Assembly (NCBI GenBank): GCA_003669575.1
Contig: QWOR01000313.1
Span: 1 to 8,440, forward strand
From: Planctomycetota bacterium
Lineage (GTDB): Bacteria; Planctomycetota; Planctomycetia; Planctomycetales; Planctomycetaceae
Reading direction: 5' to 3'
DNA: 8,440 nt
Part shown: piece by piece, positions 1 through 6,238 of the stretch
Position numbering within the stretch: position 1 is the first letter of the stretch
How the letters are laid out: each line of letters opens with the position of its first letter
Program-made: the position numbers and the translations under genes
Notes under the pieces: model-generated
Database searches by the model: none
What the model was told of the DNA's origin: nothing
What the model saw: the letters and a program-made list of their open reading frames with translations, nothing else

Positions 1-321
1 ATGCAGACTCTGGAAACGGCGAAGGATCTCACTCACGGCACAGCCACCGGCCTGCTCGTGGCGGGAAATATTCTCAATGAGCGTGTCTTCGGGCACTACG
101 TCGACTCGCTCCAGCGAATTCGCGAGATCGGCCTGTGGGAGTCGGTGAAGAACACCTACGCCCCCTACATCGACATGGCCTGGGGAAACTTTGTCCGGTC
201 CCGCAAGACATGGACAGAGCAGCTGCTTGACCCCGGGCACATCGGGCGAGCATACAACGCCGTCAAAGACTGGCTCATCGGTGAGGACGACAGCGAGCGG
301 CCGATTAACCCACCTCAATGA
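1..321 (+). CDS. Small hypothetical protein (possibly 5'-partial)
   Basis: This is an open frame of 106 residues ending in TGA at 319..321. I do not recognise the family. The protein looks soluble and mostly helical, with no signal peptide, no transmembrane stretch, no cysteine and no obvious catalytic motif. It has many aromatic residues (several Trp and Tyr), with an acidic, Pro-containing C-terminus (GEDDSERPINPPQ). The middle part, with regularly spaced aromatic and charged residues, is loosely reminiscent of small helical granule-associated (phasin-like) proteins, but that is only an impression. The ATG is the first base of the window, so the true start and ribosome binding site cannot be seen, and this may be the C-terminal part of a longer protein. 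It is the only plus-strand gene here and converges on the dehydrogenase gene, overlapping its last 17 nt. Confidence 0.6.
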   Translation: MQTLETAKDLTHGTATGLLVAGNILNERVFGHYVDSLQRIREIGLWESVKNTYAPYIDMAWGNFVRSRKTWTEQLLDPGHIGRAYNAVKDWLIGEDDSERPINPPQ

Positions 322-1330
322 CCGCCTTGATCACACCGGTCTCCGGCCTGGTGAAGCTCTCGAACACGTCAATGACCTGATCGAACTTCGTGCGGTGCGT
401 AATCCACGGGGCAGTGTTGATGGTCCCGCGCTCGATGAGCTTAATGATCTTGTGAAAGTCGCCGGGCATGGCGTTACGGCTGCCTTTGACGGTCATCTCG
501 CGGGAGTGCATCCAGACATGCGGGAATGACACCAGGTCGGTCGTGATCCCGACATAGACCAGCGTGCCGGTGTGGGCCACGTAGTGCATCGCATTGGCCA
601 TCGATTTGGCGTTCCCGGTGGCGTCGGTTACGACGGTATAGAACTCACCGCCTGTGATGGCTTTCATCTGCTCGACCTCAGAGCCATCACCTTTGAAGAC
701 GACGGTGTGTTCGACGCCATACTGCTGTTTGCAGAACTCCAGACGTGATGGAACCATGTCCATCACGGTCACAATCGCGCCGCTCAGTCGCGTAAATTCC
801 AATGTAGCCAATCCGATGGGGCCGGCACCGATGATGAGGATGTGCTCCGCAGGCTTCGGGGCTCCGCGATCGGTCGCGTGACAACCAATTGCCAGCGTCT
901 CGACGAGGGCCAGCTGTTCGTAGCTGAGTGACTCTGACTTGTGCAGCTTCCTCGAGGGCAAGGTCCAGCGCGACCGCAGCCCCCCGTCGCGATGCACTCC
1001 GAGGACCTGCAGGTTCTGGCAGCAGTTCCCCGATCCCCGGCGGCTGGCAAAGCTGTCCGGATTGTTGATGTAGGGCTCGACTGAGCAACGGTCGCCGGGC
1101 CGGACGTTGGTGACGCCCTCGCCAACAGCCAGCACTTCGATCCCCAGTTCGTGCCCTGGAATTCGCGGATAGCTGAAGAAAGGCATCTTTCCGAGATACC
1201 CGCTGAGGTCCGTCCCGCAGACTCCCATGACGTGTGTCTGGACCAGGGCCTCACCGGGGCCGGGGGCATGGGGCTCAGGAAGTTCGATTCGTTCGAACTT
1301 CTTCGGTTCAGCAAGACGCAGGGCTTTCAT
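305..1330 (-). CDS. Zinc-family medium-chain alcohol/polyol dehydrogenase (MDR superfamily)
   Basis: A 341-residue NAD(P)-dependent oxidoreductase, probably acting in the cytoplasm on a sugar alcohol or sugar acid. The N-terminal GroES-like domain has the catalytic-zinc residues C38 (GVCGTD), H60-E61 (PGHE) and E144 (VETLAIGCH). The Rossmann domain starts at about residue 163 with GAGPIG at 168-173, and D191 at the end of the second strand favours NAD over NADP. The motifs PFFSYPRIPGHE, NCC..LQVLGVHRDGG, DATGN and KGSRNAMPGDF resemble the L-galactonate 5-dehydrogenase/sorbitol dehydrogenase branch, but the substrate is not determined. Three of the four structural-zinc cysteines are replaced (N90, S93, S96; only C104 remains), so the structural zinc is probably absent. 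I chose the ATG at 1330 because family homology begins at MKALRL. The frame stays open to 1567, but that extension runs through a repeat element and has no family-like sequence. No clear Shine-Dalgarno is seen. The gene stands alone, between gyrA upstream and a convergent small gene. Confidence 0.92.
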   Translation of the reverse strand: MKALRLAEPKKFERIELPEPHAPGPGEALVQTHVMGVCGTDLSGYLGKMPFFSYPRIPGHELGIEVLAVGEGVTNVRPGDRCSVEPYINNPDSFASRRGSGNCCQNLQVLGVHRDGGLRSRWTLPSRKLHKSESLSYEQLALVETLAIGCHATDRGAPKPAEHILIIGAGPIGLATLEFTRLSGAIVTVMDMVPSRLEFCKQQYGVEHTVVFKGDGSEVEQMKAITGGEFYTVVTDATGNAKSMANAMHYVAHTGTLVYVGITTDLVSFPHVWMHSREMTVKGSRNAMPGDFHKIIKLIERGTINTAPWITHRTKFDQVIDVFESFTRPETGVIKAVIEVG

Positions 1331-1369
1331 GGGTGACCACTGGGTAATGGGGTGAATGTGCGGATTCGA

Positions 1370-1399
1370 AATGTACCCGGTCGTTGAGCATTGAGCCAA
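1370..1399 (-). promoter_or_regulatory. Candidate sigma70-like promoter of the dehydrogenase gene
   Basis: On the minus strand TTGGCT (1394..1399) is followed after 18 nt by TACATT (1370..1375), each matching 4 of 6 consensus bases. Transcription would start near 1363 and give a leader of about 33 nt before the ATG at 1330. The match is weak and planctomycete promoters often diverge from consensus, so this is only a candidate. Confidence 0.22.
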
Positions 1400-1430
1400 G
1401 CCGATGAGTCCGCTCCACCTTCTCTCCCCG

Positions 1431-1560
1431 AGAGCGGCAGGCGTCAGCCTGCCGAGGCGTTGAGCGTCTCTGCAACGTGTCATGTTAATCAGACGGGCCA
1501 TCAATCGGGGCACGGCCCAGAGACGTGCGGGCTCCTCGGCAGGCTGACGCCCGCCGCTCT
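1431..1560. repeat. 130-bp MITE/REP-like inverted-repeat element
   Basis: Two 26-nt arms, 1431..1456 and 1535..1560, are reverse complements of each other with one mismatch. Each arm is itself nearly palindromic: 1435..1454 reads CGGCAGGC-gtca-GCCTGCCG, and 1537..1556 is the same with one mismatch. Complementarity continues inward: 1465..1472 pairs with 1518..1525, and 1476..1479 pairs with 1511..1514. The whole segment could therefore fold into one long imperfect hairpin of about 50 bp with a loop near 1480..1510. It contains no gene. Its structure fits a non-autonomous mobile element or a paired REP unit (BIME-like), families that are moved by transposases encoded elsewhere. No clear target-site duplication is visible. 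It lies between the gyrA terminator and the dehydrogenase gene. Confidence 0.75.
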
Positions 1561-1565
1561 TAAAC

Positions 1566-1604
1566 ACACAGAGCCAGCAAACGGATCGCTTGCTGGCTCT
1601 GTGT
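1566..1604 (-). terminator. Probable intrinsic terminator of gyrA
   Basis: A perfect 15-bp stem (ACACAGAGCCAGCAA, 1566..1580, pairing with 1590..1604) closes a 9-nt loop. It begins 25 nt beyond the gyrA stop codon. On the minus strand the stem runs into GTGTTTAA, a short and imperfect T-tract. Position and perfect pairing support termination of gyrA, but the weak T-tract leaves efficiency uncertain. Confidence 0.72.
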
Positions 1605-1629
1605 TGTTCAACGACTGATGAATCACCCG

Positions 1630-4380
1630 CTATTCGGCTGCTGGTGGTGTTCCTTCCGGCGGCGTTTCCGGAGCTGGCAGTGCGGGCGTTGTTGTCTCTT
1701 CGGCCACTTCCGCGGGGATGCGGGCGATGCTGGAGAGCTTTTCTTCATCCAGCCGCATGATCCGGACTCCCTGCGTGTTGCGGCCGATGAGGCTGATGTC
1801 CACCGCGCGGATCCGCTGCATCATCCCGCTCTGCGAGATCATCAGCACATCGTCACCATCATGAACGGCGAGGATGCCCATGACCTTGCCGTTGCGTGAA
1901 GTGGTCTTGATGTCACGCAGGCCCTTGCCTCCCCGGCGCTGGCGGCGGTACCGCATGCCCGAAGGGCTGGTGGGGTCTTCATCTTCGCCTGATGGTTCGG
2001 CTTCGGCGACTTCAGCTGGCTCGGTTCCTTCGGTCGGCTCTCCGCCGTCGGCGAGTACTTCATCGGGAGCGACGGTCCCGAATGGCGTTCGTTTGCCGTA
2101 GCCGTTTTCGCAGATCGTCAGCAGGGTGGCGTTCTCTTCCGCCACGACCATCCCGACGACAACATCGTCCTTGCTGAGCTTGATGCCCTTCACGCCCATT
2201 GTGTCGCGACCGGTGGCTCGTGCGTCAGATTCACAGAACCGGATCGACATGCCGTTCGAAGTGCTGAGCACGACATCCTGGCCGGGAGAGACCTTCACGA
2301 CATCGATGAGGGCATCTTCCTCATCGAGCTTGATCGCGATGATGCCGCCTTTCTTGGGGCGGCTGTAGGCGGACAGGGCCGTCTTCTTCACGATGCCCGA
2401 ACGTGTGGCCATCATCAGGAACTGATTGTCGACGAACTCGCGCACGTCGATGCAGTCCTGGACCGTTTCGCCTTCTTCGAGGGTGAGCAGGTTAACAAGA
2501 GCTCGCCCCTTGGCGGTACGGCCCTGCAGCGGAAGGTCGTAGACCTTTTGCCAGTAGACCCGGCCACGATTGGTGAAGAACAGCAGATAGGCGTGCGTAC
2601 TCGACACGAACAAATGCTCGATCGGGTCTTCGTCGTCGCTCTTGGCACCGGCGATTCCCTTGCCGCCGCGATGCTGCGACTGATAGGTCATCAGCGGCGT
2701 CCGCTTGATGTAGCCCCGCTGTGACAGGGTTACGACCATCGGCTCTTCGGTGATGAGCGAATCTTTGTCGACGTCGGTCAGCTCTTCTTCGCTGATCTCG
2801 GTGCGGCGCGGCGTGGCGTACTTGGACTTCATGTCGTCCATTTCGCCACGGATCAGTGAGAGGATGTTCTGCTCATCGGACAGGAGCTTGAGGTGCCCCG
2901 AGATGGAGTCGAGCAATGTCCGATGCTCACCTTGCAGGTTCTCTCGCTCCAGATTGGCGAGAGAGCCCAGCTGCATGCTGACGATGGCTTCAGACTGGTT
3001 CGCGGAGAGTGAGTAGGCCTCGAAGACCCCTTGCTCGTCCTGGAACATCGAGTAGCCGTCCGGGCCGAGGGCACGTTCGATCAGCTCTGCCGGGACCTTG
3101 ATTCCCTGCAACCGCACCTTGGCTTCAGAGCGACTCGGTGAGTTACGGATCGTCGAGATGATGAGATCGATGTCGATCTGTGCGATCAGCAAGCCTTCGA
3201 CCGTGTGTTTGCGTTTGCGCGATTCACCCAGCAGGAACTCGGTCCGGCGGCGGATGACCGTCACGCGGTGCCGGATGAACTCCTGCAGCATCTCACGGAT
3301 GTTCAGTGTCTGCGGGCGATTCCCAACCAGCGCCAACAGGATCACGCTTACCGTGGTTTGCAGCGGTGAATACTTGTAGAGCAGGTTCAGGACGACCTCG
3401 CGGTCAGCATCCCGCTTGAGGTAGATGTGCAACCGGACTTGCCAGGTCGGCGTCTTGCGATCGGTGTAGTCGACGACGCGCGAGATGCCCTTGATCTTGT
3501 CTTCGCGGATCAGCTCTTCGAGTTTCTCCTTGATGCGATCGCGGTTCTCGAAGTACGGGATTTCCTTGACGACGATGACTTCGGTGTTCTTTTCCGTTTC
3601 GAATTCAATCTTCGCCCGCACCGTCAGTGTGCTGCGTCCGGTCTGGTAGCCCTGGCGAATGCCGAATCGACCACAGATGACTCCACCCGTCGGGAAATCG
3701 GGACCGGGGAGCACTTCAATGATCTCATCGACGCTCACATCCGGGTTATCGATCAACAGCTGGACTGCGGATGCAACTTCGGCCAGATTGTGCGGAGGCA
3801 CGCTGGTCGCCATACCGACCGCAATCCCGGTCGAACCGTTCACGAGCAGGTTCGGAAACCGCGCGGGGAGGACGACCGGCTCTTCGTTGCGCTGGTCATA
3901 GGTCCGGACGAAATCGACCGTGTCCTTGTTCAGGTCTTCGAGCAGGTCAGCCGCTTGAGCAGACAGACGGGCTTCGGTGTATCGCATGGCTGCGGGGCCG
4001 AGACCGGCGATCGAGCCGAAGTTCCCCTGCTTGTCGATCAGCACTTCCCGCATCACCCAGTCCTGGCCCAGTCGAACCAGGGTGGGATAGATCACCGCTT
4101 CGCCGTGCGGGTGATAGTTACCCGAAGTATCGCCCGAGATCTTGGCGCACTTCATTCGAGCGGAGTTCGGGCCGAGATTCAGGTCATTCATCGCGACCAG
4201 AATACGCCGCTGAGCTGGCTTTAAACCGTCCCGTGCGTCGGGCAGGGCGCGGCTGATGATCACGCTCATCGCGTAGGTCAGATAGCTCTGCTGCATCTCC
4301 TCGCGAATGTCCATTCGCTGGATGCGACTATCCTCATTGTCATCGGGAATGGGGGCATTCGTGTCGTTCTTGGAGACCAA
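1630..4380 (-). CDS. gyrA: DNA gyrase subunit A
   Basis: The 916-residue breakage-reunion subunit of the A2B2 type II topoisomerase that introduces negative supercoils with ATP supplied by GyrB. The winged-helix/tower/coiled-coil core spans about residues 20-530 and includes SRALPDARDGLKPAQRRIL (43-61) and the catalytic tyrosine Y134 after R133 in AAMRYTE. At the quinolone-contact positions (E. coli S83 and D87) the protein has A95 and P99 in HPHGEAVIYPT. The C-terminal beta-pinwheel (about 540-888) has six blade motifs. A degenerate GyrA-box QHRGGKG lies at 569-575 and a canonical QRRGGKG at 814-820. Residues of about 772-808, just before the second box, form an acidic Pro/Glu-rich insert. 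The tail (889-916) is Pro/Glu/Thr-rich. The protein is somewhat longer than E. coli GyrA (875 aa). The ATG at 4380 is supported by a Shine-Dalgarno (AAGGAG, 7-nt gap). No gyrB is adjacent. A ParC assignment is less likely because of the full pinwheel with GyrA-boxes. Confidence 0.98.
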   Translation of the reverse strand: MVSKNDTNAPIPDDNEDSRIQRMDIREEMQQSYLTYAMSVIISRALPDARDGLKPAQRRILVAMNDLNLGPNSARMKCAKISGDTSGNYHPHGEAVIYPTLVRLGQDWVMREVLIDKQGNFGSIAGLGPAAMRYTEARLSAQAADLLEDLNKDTVDFVRTYDQRNEEPVVLPARFPNLLVNGSTGIAVGMATSVPPHNLAEVASAVQLLIDNPDVSVDEIIEVLPGPDFPTGGVICGRFGIRQGYQTGRSTLTVRAKIEFETEKNTEVIVVKEIPYFENRDRIKEKLEELIREDKIKGISRVVDYTDRKTPTWQVRLHIYLKRDADREVVLNLLYKYSPLQTTVSVILLALVGNRPQTLNIREMLQEFIRHRVTVIRRRTEFLLGESRKRKHTVEGLLIAQIDIDLIISTIRNSPSRSEAKVRLQGIKVPAELIERALGPDGYSMFQDEQGVFEAYSLSANQSEAIVSMQLGSLANLERENLQGEHRTLLDSISGHLKLLSDEQNILSLIRGEMDDMKSKYATPRRTEISEEELTDVDKDSLITEEPMVVTLSQRGYIKRTPLMTYQSQHRGGKGIAGAKSDDEDPIEHLFVSSTHAYLLFFTNRGRVYWQKVYDLPLQGRTAKGRALVNLLTLEEGETVQDCIDVREFVDNQFLMMATRSGIVKKTALSAYSRPKKGGIIAIKLDEEDALIDVVKVSPGQDVVLSTSNGMSIRFCESDARATGRDTMGVKGIKLSKDDVVVGMVVAEENATLLTICENGYGKRTPFGTVAPDEVLADGGEPTEGTEPAEVAEAEPSGEDEDPTSPSGMRYRRQRRGGKGLRDIKTTSRNGKVMGILAVHDGDDVLMISQSGMMQRIRAVDISLIGRNTQGVRIMRLDEEKLSSIARIPAEVAEETTTPALPAPETPPEGTPPAAE

Positions 4381-4387
4381 CGGTCAG

Positions 4388-4393
4388 CTCCTT
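4388..4393 (-). promoter_or_regulatory. gyrA ribosome binding site
   Basis: AAGGAG on the minus strand lies 7 nt before the ATG at 4380. It is among the clearest Shine-Dalgarno sequences in the window and settles the gyrA start. Confidence 0.8.
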
Positions 4394-4421
4394 CAAAGAC
4401 GCGTCGGCCAAGGGGGCCGGG

Positions 4422-4458
4422 CGACCTGCGCATCATGGCGCAAATGTCTGTCAGGTCG
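4422..4458 (-). other. Nested hairpin in the gyrA leader
   Basis: CGACCTG (4422..4428) can pair with CAGGTCG (4452..4458). Inside it TGCGC (4427..4431) can pair with GCGCA (4438..4442) around a 6-nt loop; the two stems compete for two bases. The structure would sit in the middle of the roughly 124-nt leader predicted from the candidate promoter. No known leader-regulator family is recognised. Confidence 0.35.
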
Positions 4459-4510
4459 AGGGTTGCGAGAGGTCAGCCGGTGGGCCGTTCCGGGTTCGCA
4501 GAAGTGGCTA

Positions 4511-4539
4511 ATTCTAGTGGATTTTCAGCAGTTTCACAA
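4511..4539 (-). promoter_or_regulatory. Candidate sigma70-like promoter of gyrA
   Basis: On the minus strand TTGTGA (4534..4539, 4 of 6 matches) is followed after exactly 17 nt by TAGAAT (4511..4516, 5 of 6 matches to TATAAT). The surrounding stretch is AT-richer than its neighbourhood. Transcription would start near 4504. This is the best promoter-like sequence in the 493-nt gap upstream of gyrA. Confidence 0.5.
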
Positions 4540-4685
4540 CGCGGTTGGAGTGGCTTAAACCCGTCTGTGCTGAGGACTTTGACAGGAAGGAATGAGGCCC
4601 TGAAAAGGATGATCATGTCCGTTGTTTAAGCTGCAGCGGCCGGATGTGAAATCAGGCCAACTGTGGGGGCCATGAGGCATGAAGG

Positions 4686-4780
4686 TTCACCGCGGGGCGC
4701 CGCAGAGTAACGTAGCGGAAAGTACAGCGACTCAACTTTCGTTTCCCCCACTGCGATCCTCGGCGGCCCTCTGCGGTCAA
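4686..4780. repeat. Degenerate inverted repeat in the spacer between gyrA and the DUF2130 gene
   Basis: Arms 4686..4718 and 4748..4780 are imperfect reverse complements, about 24 of 33 positions, around a 29-nt spacer. The outer parts contain ACCGCGGGGCGCCGCAGAG and, on the opposite strand, ACCGCAGAGGGCCGCCGAG. From memory this resembles CGCAGAG-rich dispersed repeats common in planctomycete and cyanobacterial intergenic DNA, but that identity is unverified. No gene is seen in the rest of the 4540..4873 stretch. Only a weak 5-bp hairpin (AGGGC/GCCCT near 4848..4865) lies close to the end of the DUF2130 gene. Confidence 0.5.
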
Positions 4781-4873
4781 TTCCTGAACTCATCAAAGCG
4801 GGCCAGCACAGTGAGTCAATTTTCCCTAATTCACACGATCTACCTCAAGGGCGGTGTAATGCCCTGCAATGCG

Positions 4874-6151
4874 TCACGTACCAGTGGGTGAAGCGGCAGT
4901 CGTGATGAGTGGAAACTCAAGCCCGCTGATCTCGGCCAGAGATTTTCCGGCAATCCCCTGCATGTCACCATACATTCCGGCGATCGCGTCCTCCGCCCCC
5001 AGCAGCTGTTGTTCACGCTTGGCCCACATCTTCGTCAACGTTTTGCGTTCCTTGTCGAGATCCTCCTTCATGTCAGCCAGGCGTTCGACGACAGCCTCGA
5101 CTCGCTGCCGGAAGTTCGGCCCGGTGAGGTAGCGATAAATCAGTTCCATTTTCGATTGCTGGCCTTCGCTGGCCTGTCGGGCGTTCGCTATCTCGATGAG
5201 CGTCTCGCGCAGGATCGAAGCCAGCGGCAGGGCATACCTCGGTGAAGTCACCCAGATCCCTTCGATGAACGCGAACGACTCGACCTCTTTCGGGAGGGCC
5301 GTCGAAACAATAATCGCCAAGTTCGCTTTCGCGGCCCGCTGGTCATCTCTCAGTTTAGCCAGCCAGCCATCACTCCAATTCTTGGTCCGCTTTGATTCCC
5401 ACAGAATCGTGCCGCACGGCTGACGGGCGTTGCTGCAGACCCGCTGCAGCGCGTCACCGCCGAACTCGCCCTTCGGGACTGGTTCAACTTCGTCGTAGGT
5501 GAATCGATTTCGCAGTGACTGCTCGAGTTCGAGTTCCTGGACCTCACCCTGTAACTGTTGTGATCCCTGTTCAGCTTTCTGCTTCAGGTCGTCGATCTGG
5601 CGACTCATGTCAGCGATCTTCTTGTCACGCTCATACAGCGTGAGTTTCATGTTCTCTTCGACTTCTTTCTTGGCCTGATCGCGAGCTGTGGTGAGTGACT
5701 GAGCCACTCGTTTCTCGATGGTCAGGTCGAGTTCGCGCTTTTCGTCGTCGAGTTCGCGCTGTTTGCGGAGTAGATCGGCCTGCGTCTTTTGCGCTTCGGC
5801 AAGTTTCGTGTTCCGATCTTTGAGGACCTCATGAGCTTCCTGCAGCTCGCGCTGCTTGGCTTCGAGTTCCGCTCCGAGCAATTGTTTGGCGTTCTTTGTG
5901 GCTTCCGCCTGCAGGCGTGTCCGTTCGGACTTCAGCTTTTCGGCCACCTGCTCATCGATTTCTGCCTTGGCCTGATCCAGTTGGGCCTGCTGTTGCAGGA
6001 GTGCCGCCTCGCGTTTCGCGATGCCAGCATCCTTGTCCGCGAGTCGTTTCTCAAACTCACGGCGAGTCGCTTCCAGCAGGGGAGCTGCCAGCGATTCCGT
6101 CAGCTTCACTTCATGGCGACAGTTTGGGCAGACGATGGTGGGTTCAGACAT
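4874..6151 (-). CDS. DUF2130 family protein: CxxC motif, coiled coil, nuclease-like C-terminal domain
   Basis: A 425-residue, probably cytoplasmic protein of unknown function. Residues 5-14 carry C8-P-N-C11, half of a zinc-ribbon, which could be completed by dimerisation. Residues of about 27-215 form a long Glu/Lys/Gln/Ala-rich coiled coil. The conserved domain follows: RNRFTYDEVEPVPKGEFGGD to about D233, then ILWESKRTKNWSDGW (249-263) and AIIVSTALPKEV (279-290). D233 and E252-x-K254 on a hydrophobic strand fit the D...ExK pattern of the PD-(D/E)xK nuclease fold. This supports a DNA-processing guess but does not prove catalysis. A second helical, charged segment (about 345-390) follows. The ATG at 6151 is preceded by TGAGGAA on the minus strand (6156..6162), a fair ribosome binding site. 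The gene starts 87 nt after the PfpI-family gene and may share its transcript. Phage DNA-end proteins and RmuC also combine coiled coils with nuclease folds, but the motifs fit DUF2130 best. Confidence 0.88.
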   Translation of the reverse strand: MSEPTIVCPNCRHEVKLTESLAAPLLEATRREFEKRLADKDAGIAKREAALLQQQAQLDQAKAEIDEQVAEKLKSERTRLQAEATKNAKQLLGAELEAKQRELQEAHEVLKDRNTKLAEAQKTQADLLRKQRELDDEKRELDLTIEKRVAQSLTTARDQAKKEVEENMKLTLYERDKKIADMSRQIDDLKQKAEQGSQQLQGEVQELELEQSLRNRFTYDEVEPVPKGEFGGDALQRVCSNARQPCGTILWESKRTKNWSDGWLAKLRDDQRAAKANLAIIVSTALPKEVESFAFIEGIWVTSPRYALPLASILRETLIEIANARQASEGQQSKMELIYRYLTGPNFRQRVEAVVERLADMKEDLDKERKTLTKMWAKREQQLLGAEDAIAGMYGDMQGIAGKSLAEISGLEFPLITTAASPTGT

Positions 6152-6215
6152 GGGATTCCTCAGAACGATGAACGGCGGCGAATCTTATCGCAGTAAACAT
6201 CGAGATCCCAACGTC

Positions 6216-6236
6216 CCGGCGAGGCAATCCTGCCGG
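6216..6236 (-). other. Small hairpin just after the PfpI-family gene
   Basis: CCGGC(G)AGG and CCTGCCGG pair as an 8-bp stem with one bulged base around a CAAT loop, 2 nt beyond the stop codon. No T-tract follows on the minus strand. It is more likely a weak attenuator or RNA-stabilising hairpin than a full terminator, which would let transcription continue into the DUF2130 gene. Confidence 0.35.
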
Positions 6237-6238
6237 CT

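Noticed and set aside
784..1314. 176-residue open frame on the minus strand in another phase within the dehydrogenase
   Set aside because: It is Ser/Arg/Pro-rich low-quality sequence typical of an out-of-frame reading of a GC-rich gene.
1331..1567. In-frame N-terminal extension of 79 residues on the dehydrogenase
   Set aside because: Family homology begins exactly at the ATG at 1330, and the extension translates the inverted-repeat element.
3427..4224. 265-residue open frame on the plus strand opposite gyrA
   Set aside because: It is a by-product of codon bias on the antisense strand of a strongly conserved gene and has no recognisable protein features.
4578..4620. TTGACA on the plus strand in the spacer upstream of gyrA
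   Set aside because: No acceptable -10 hexamer lies 16-18 nt downstream and no plus-strand gene follows.
4848..4865. AGGGC/GCCCT hairpin as terminator of the DUF2130 gene
   Set aside because: The stem is only 5 bp and no T-tract follows directly, so it is not distinguishable from chance.
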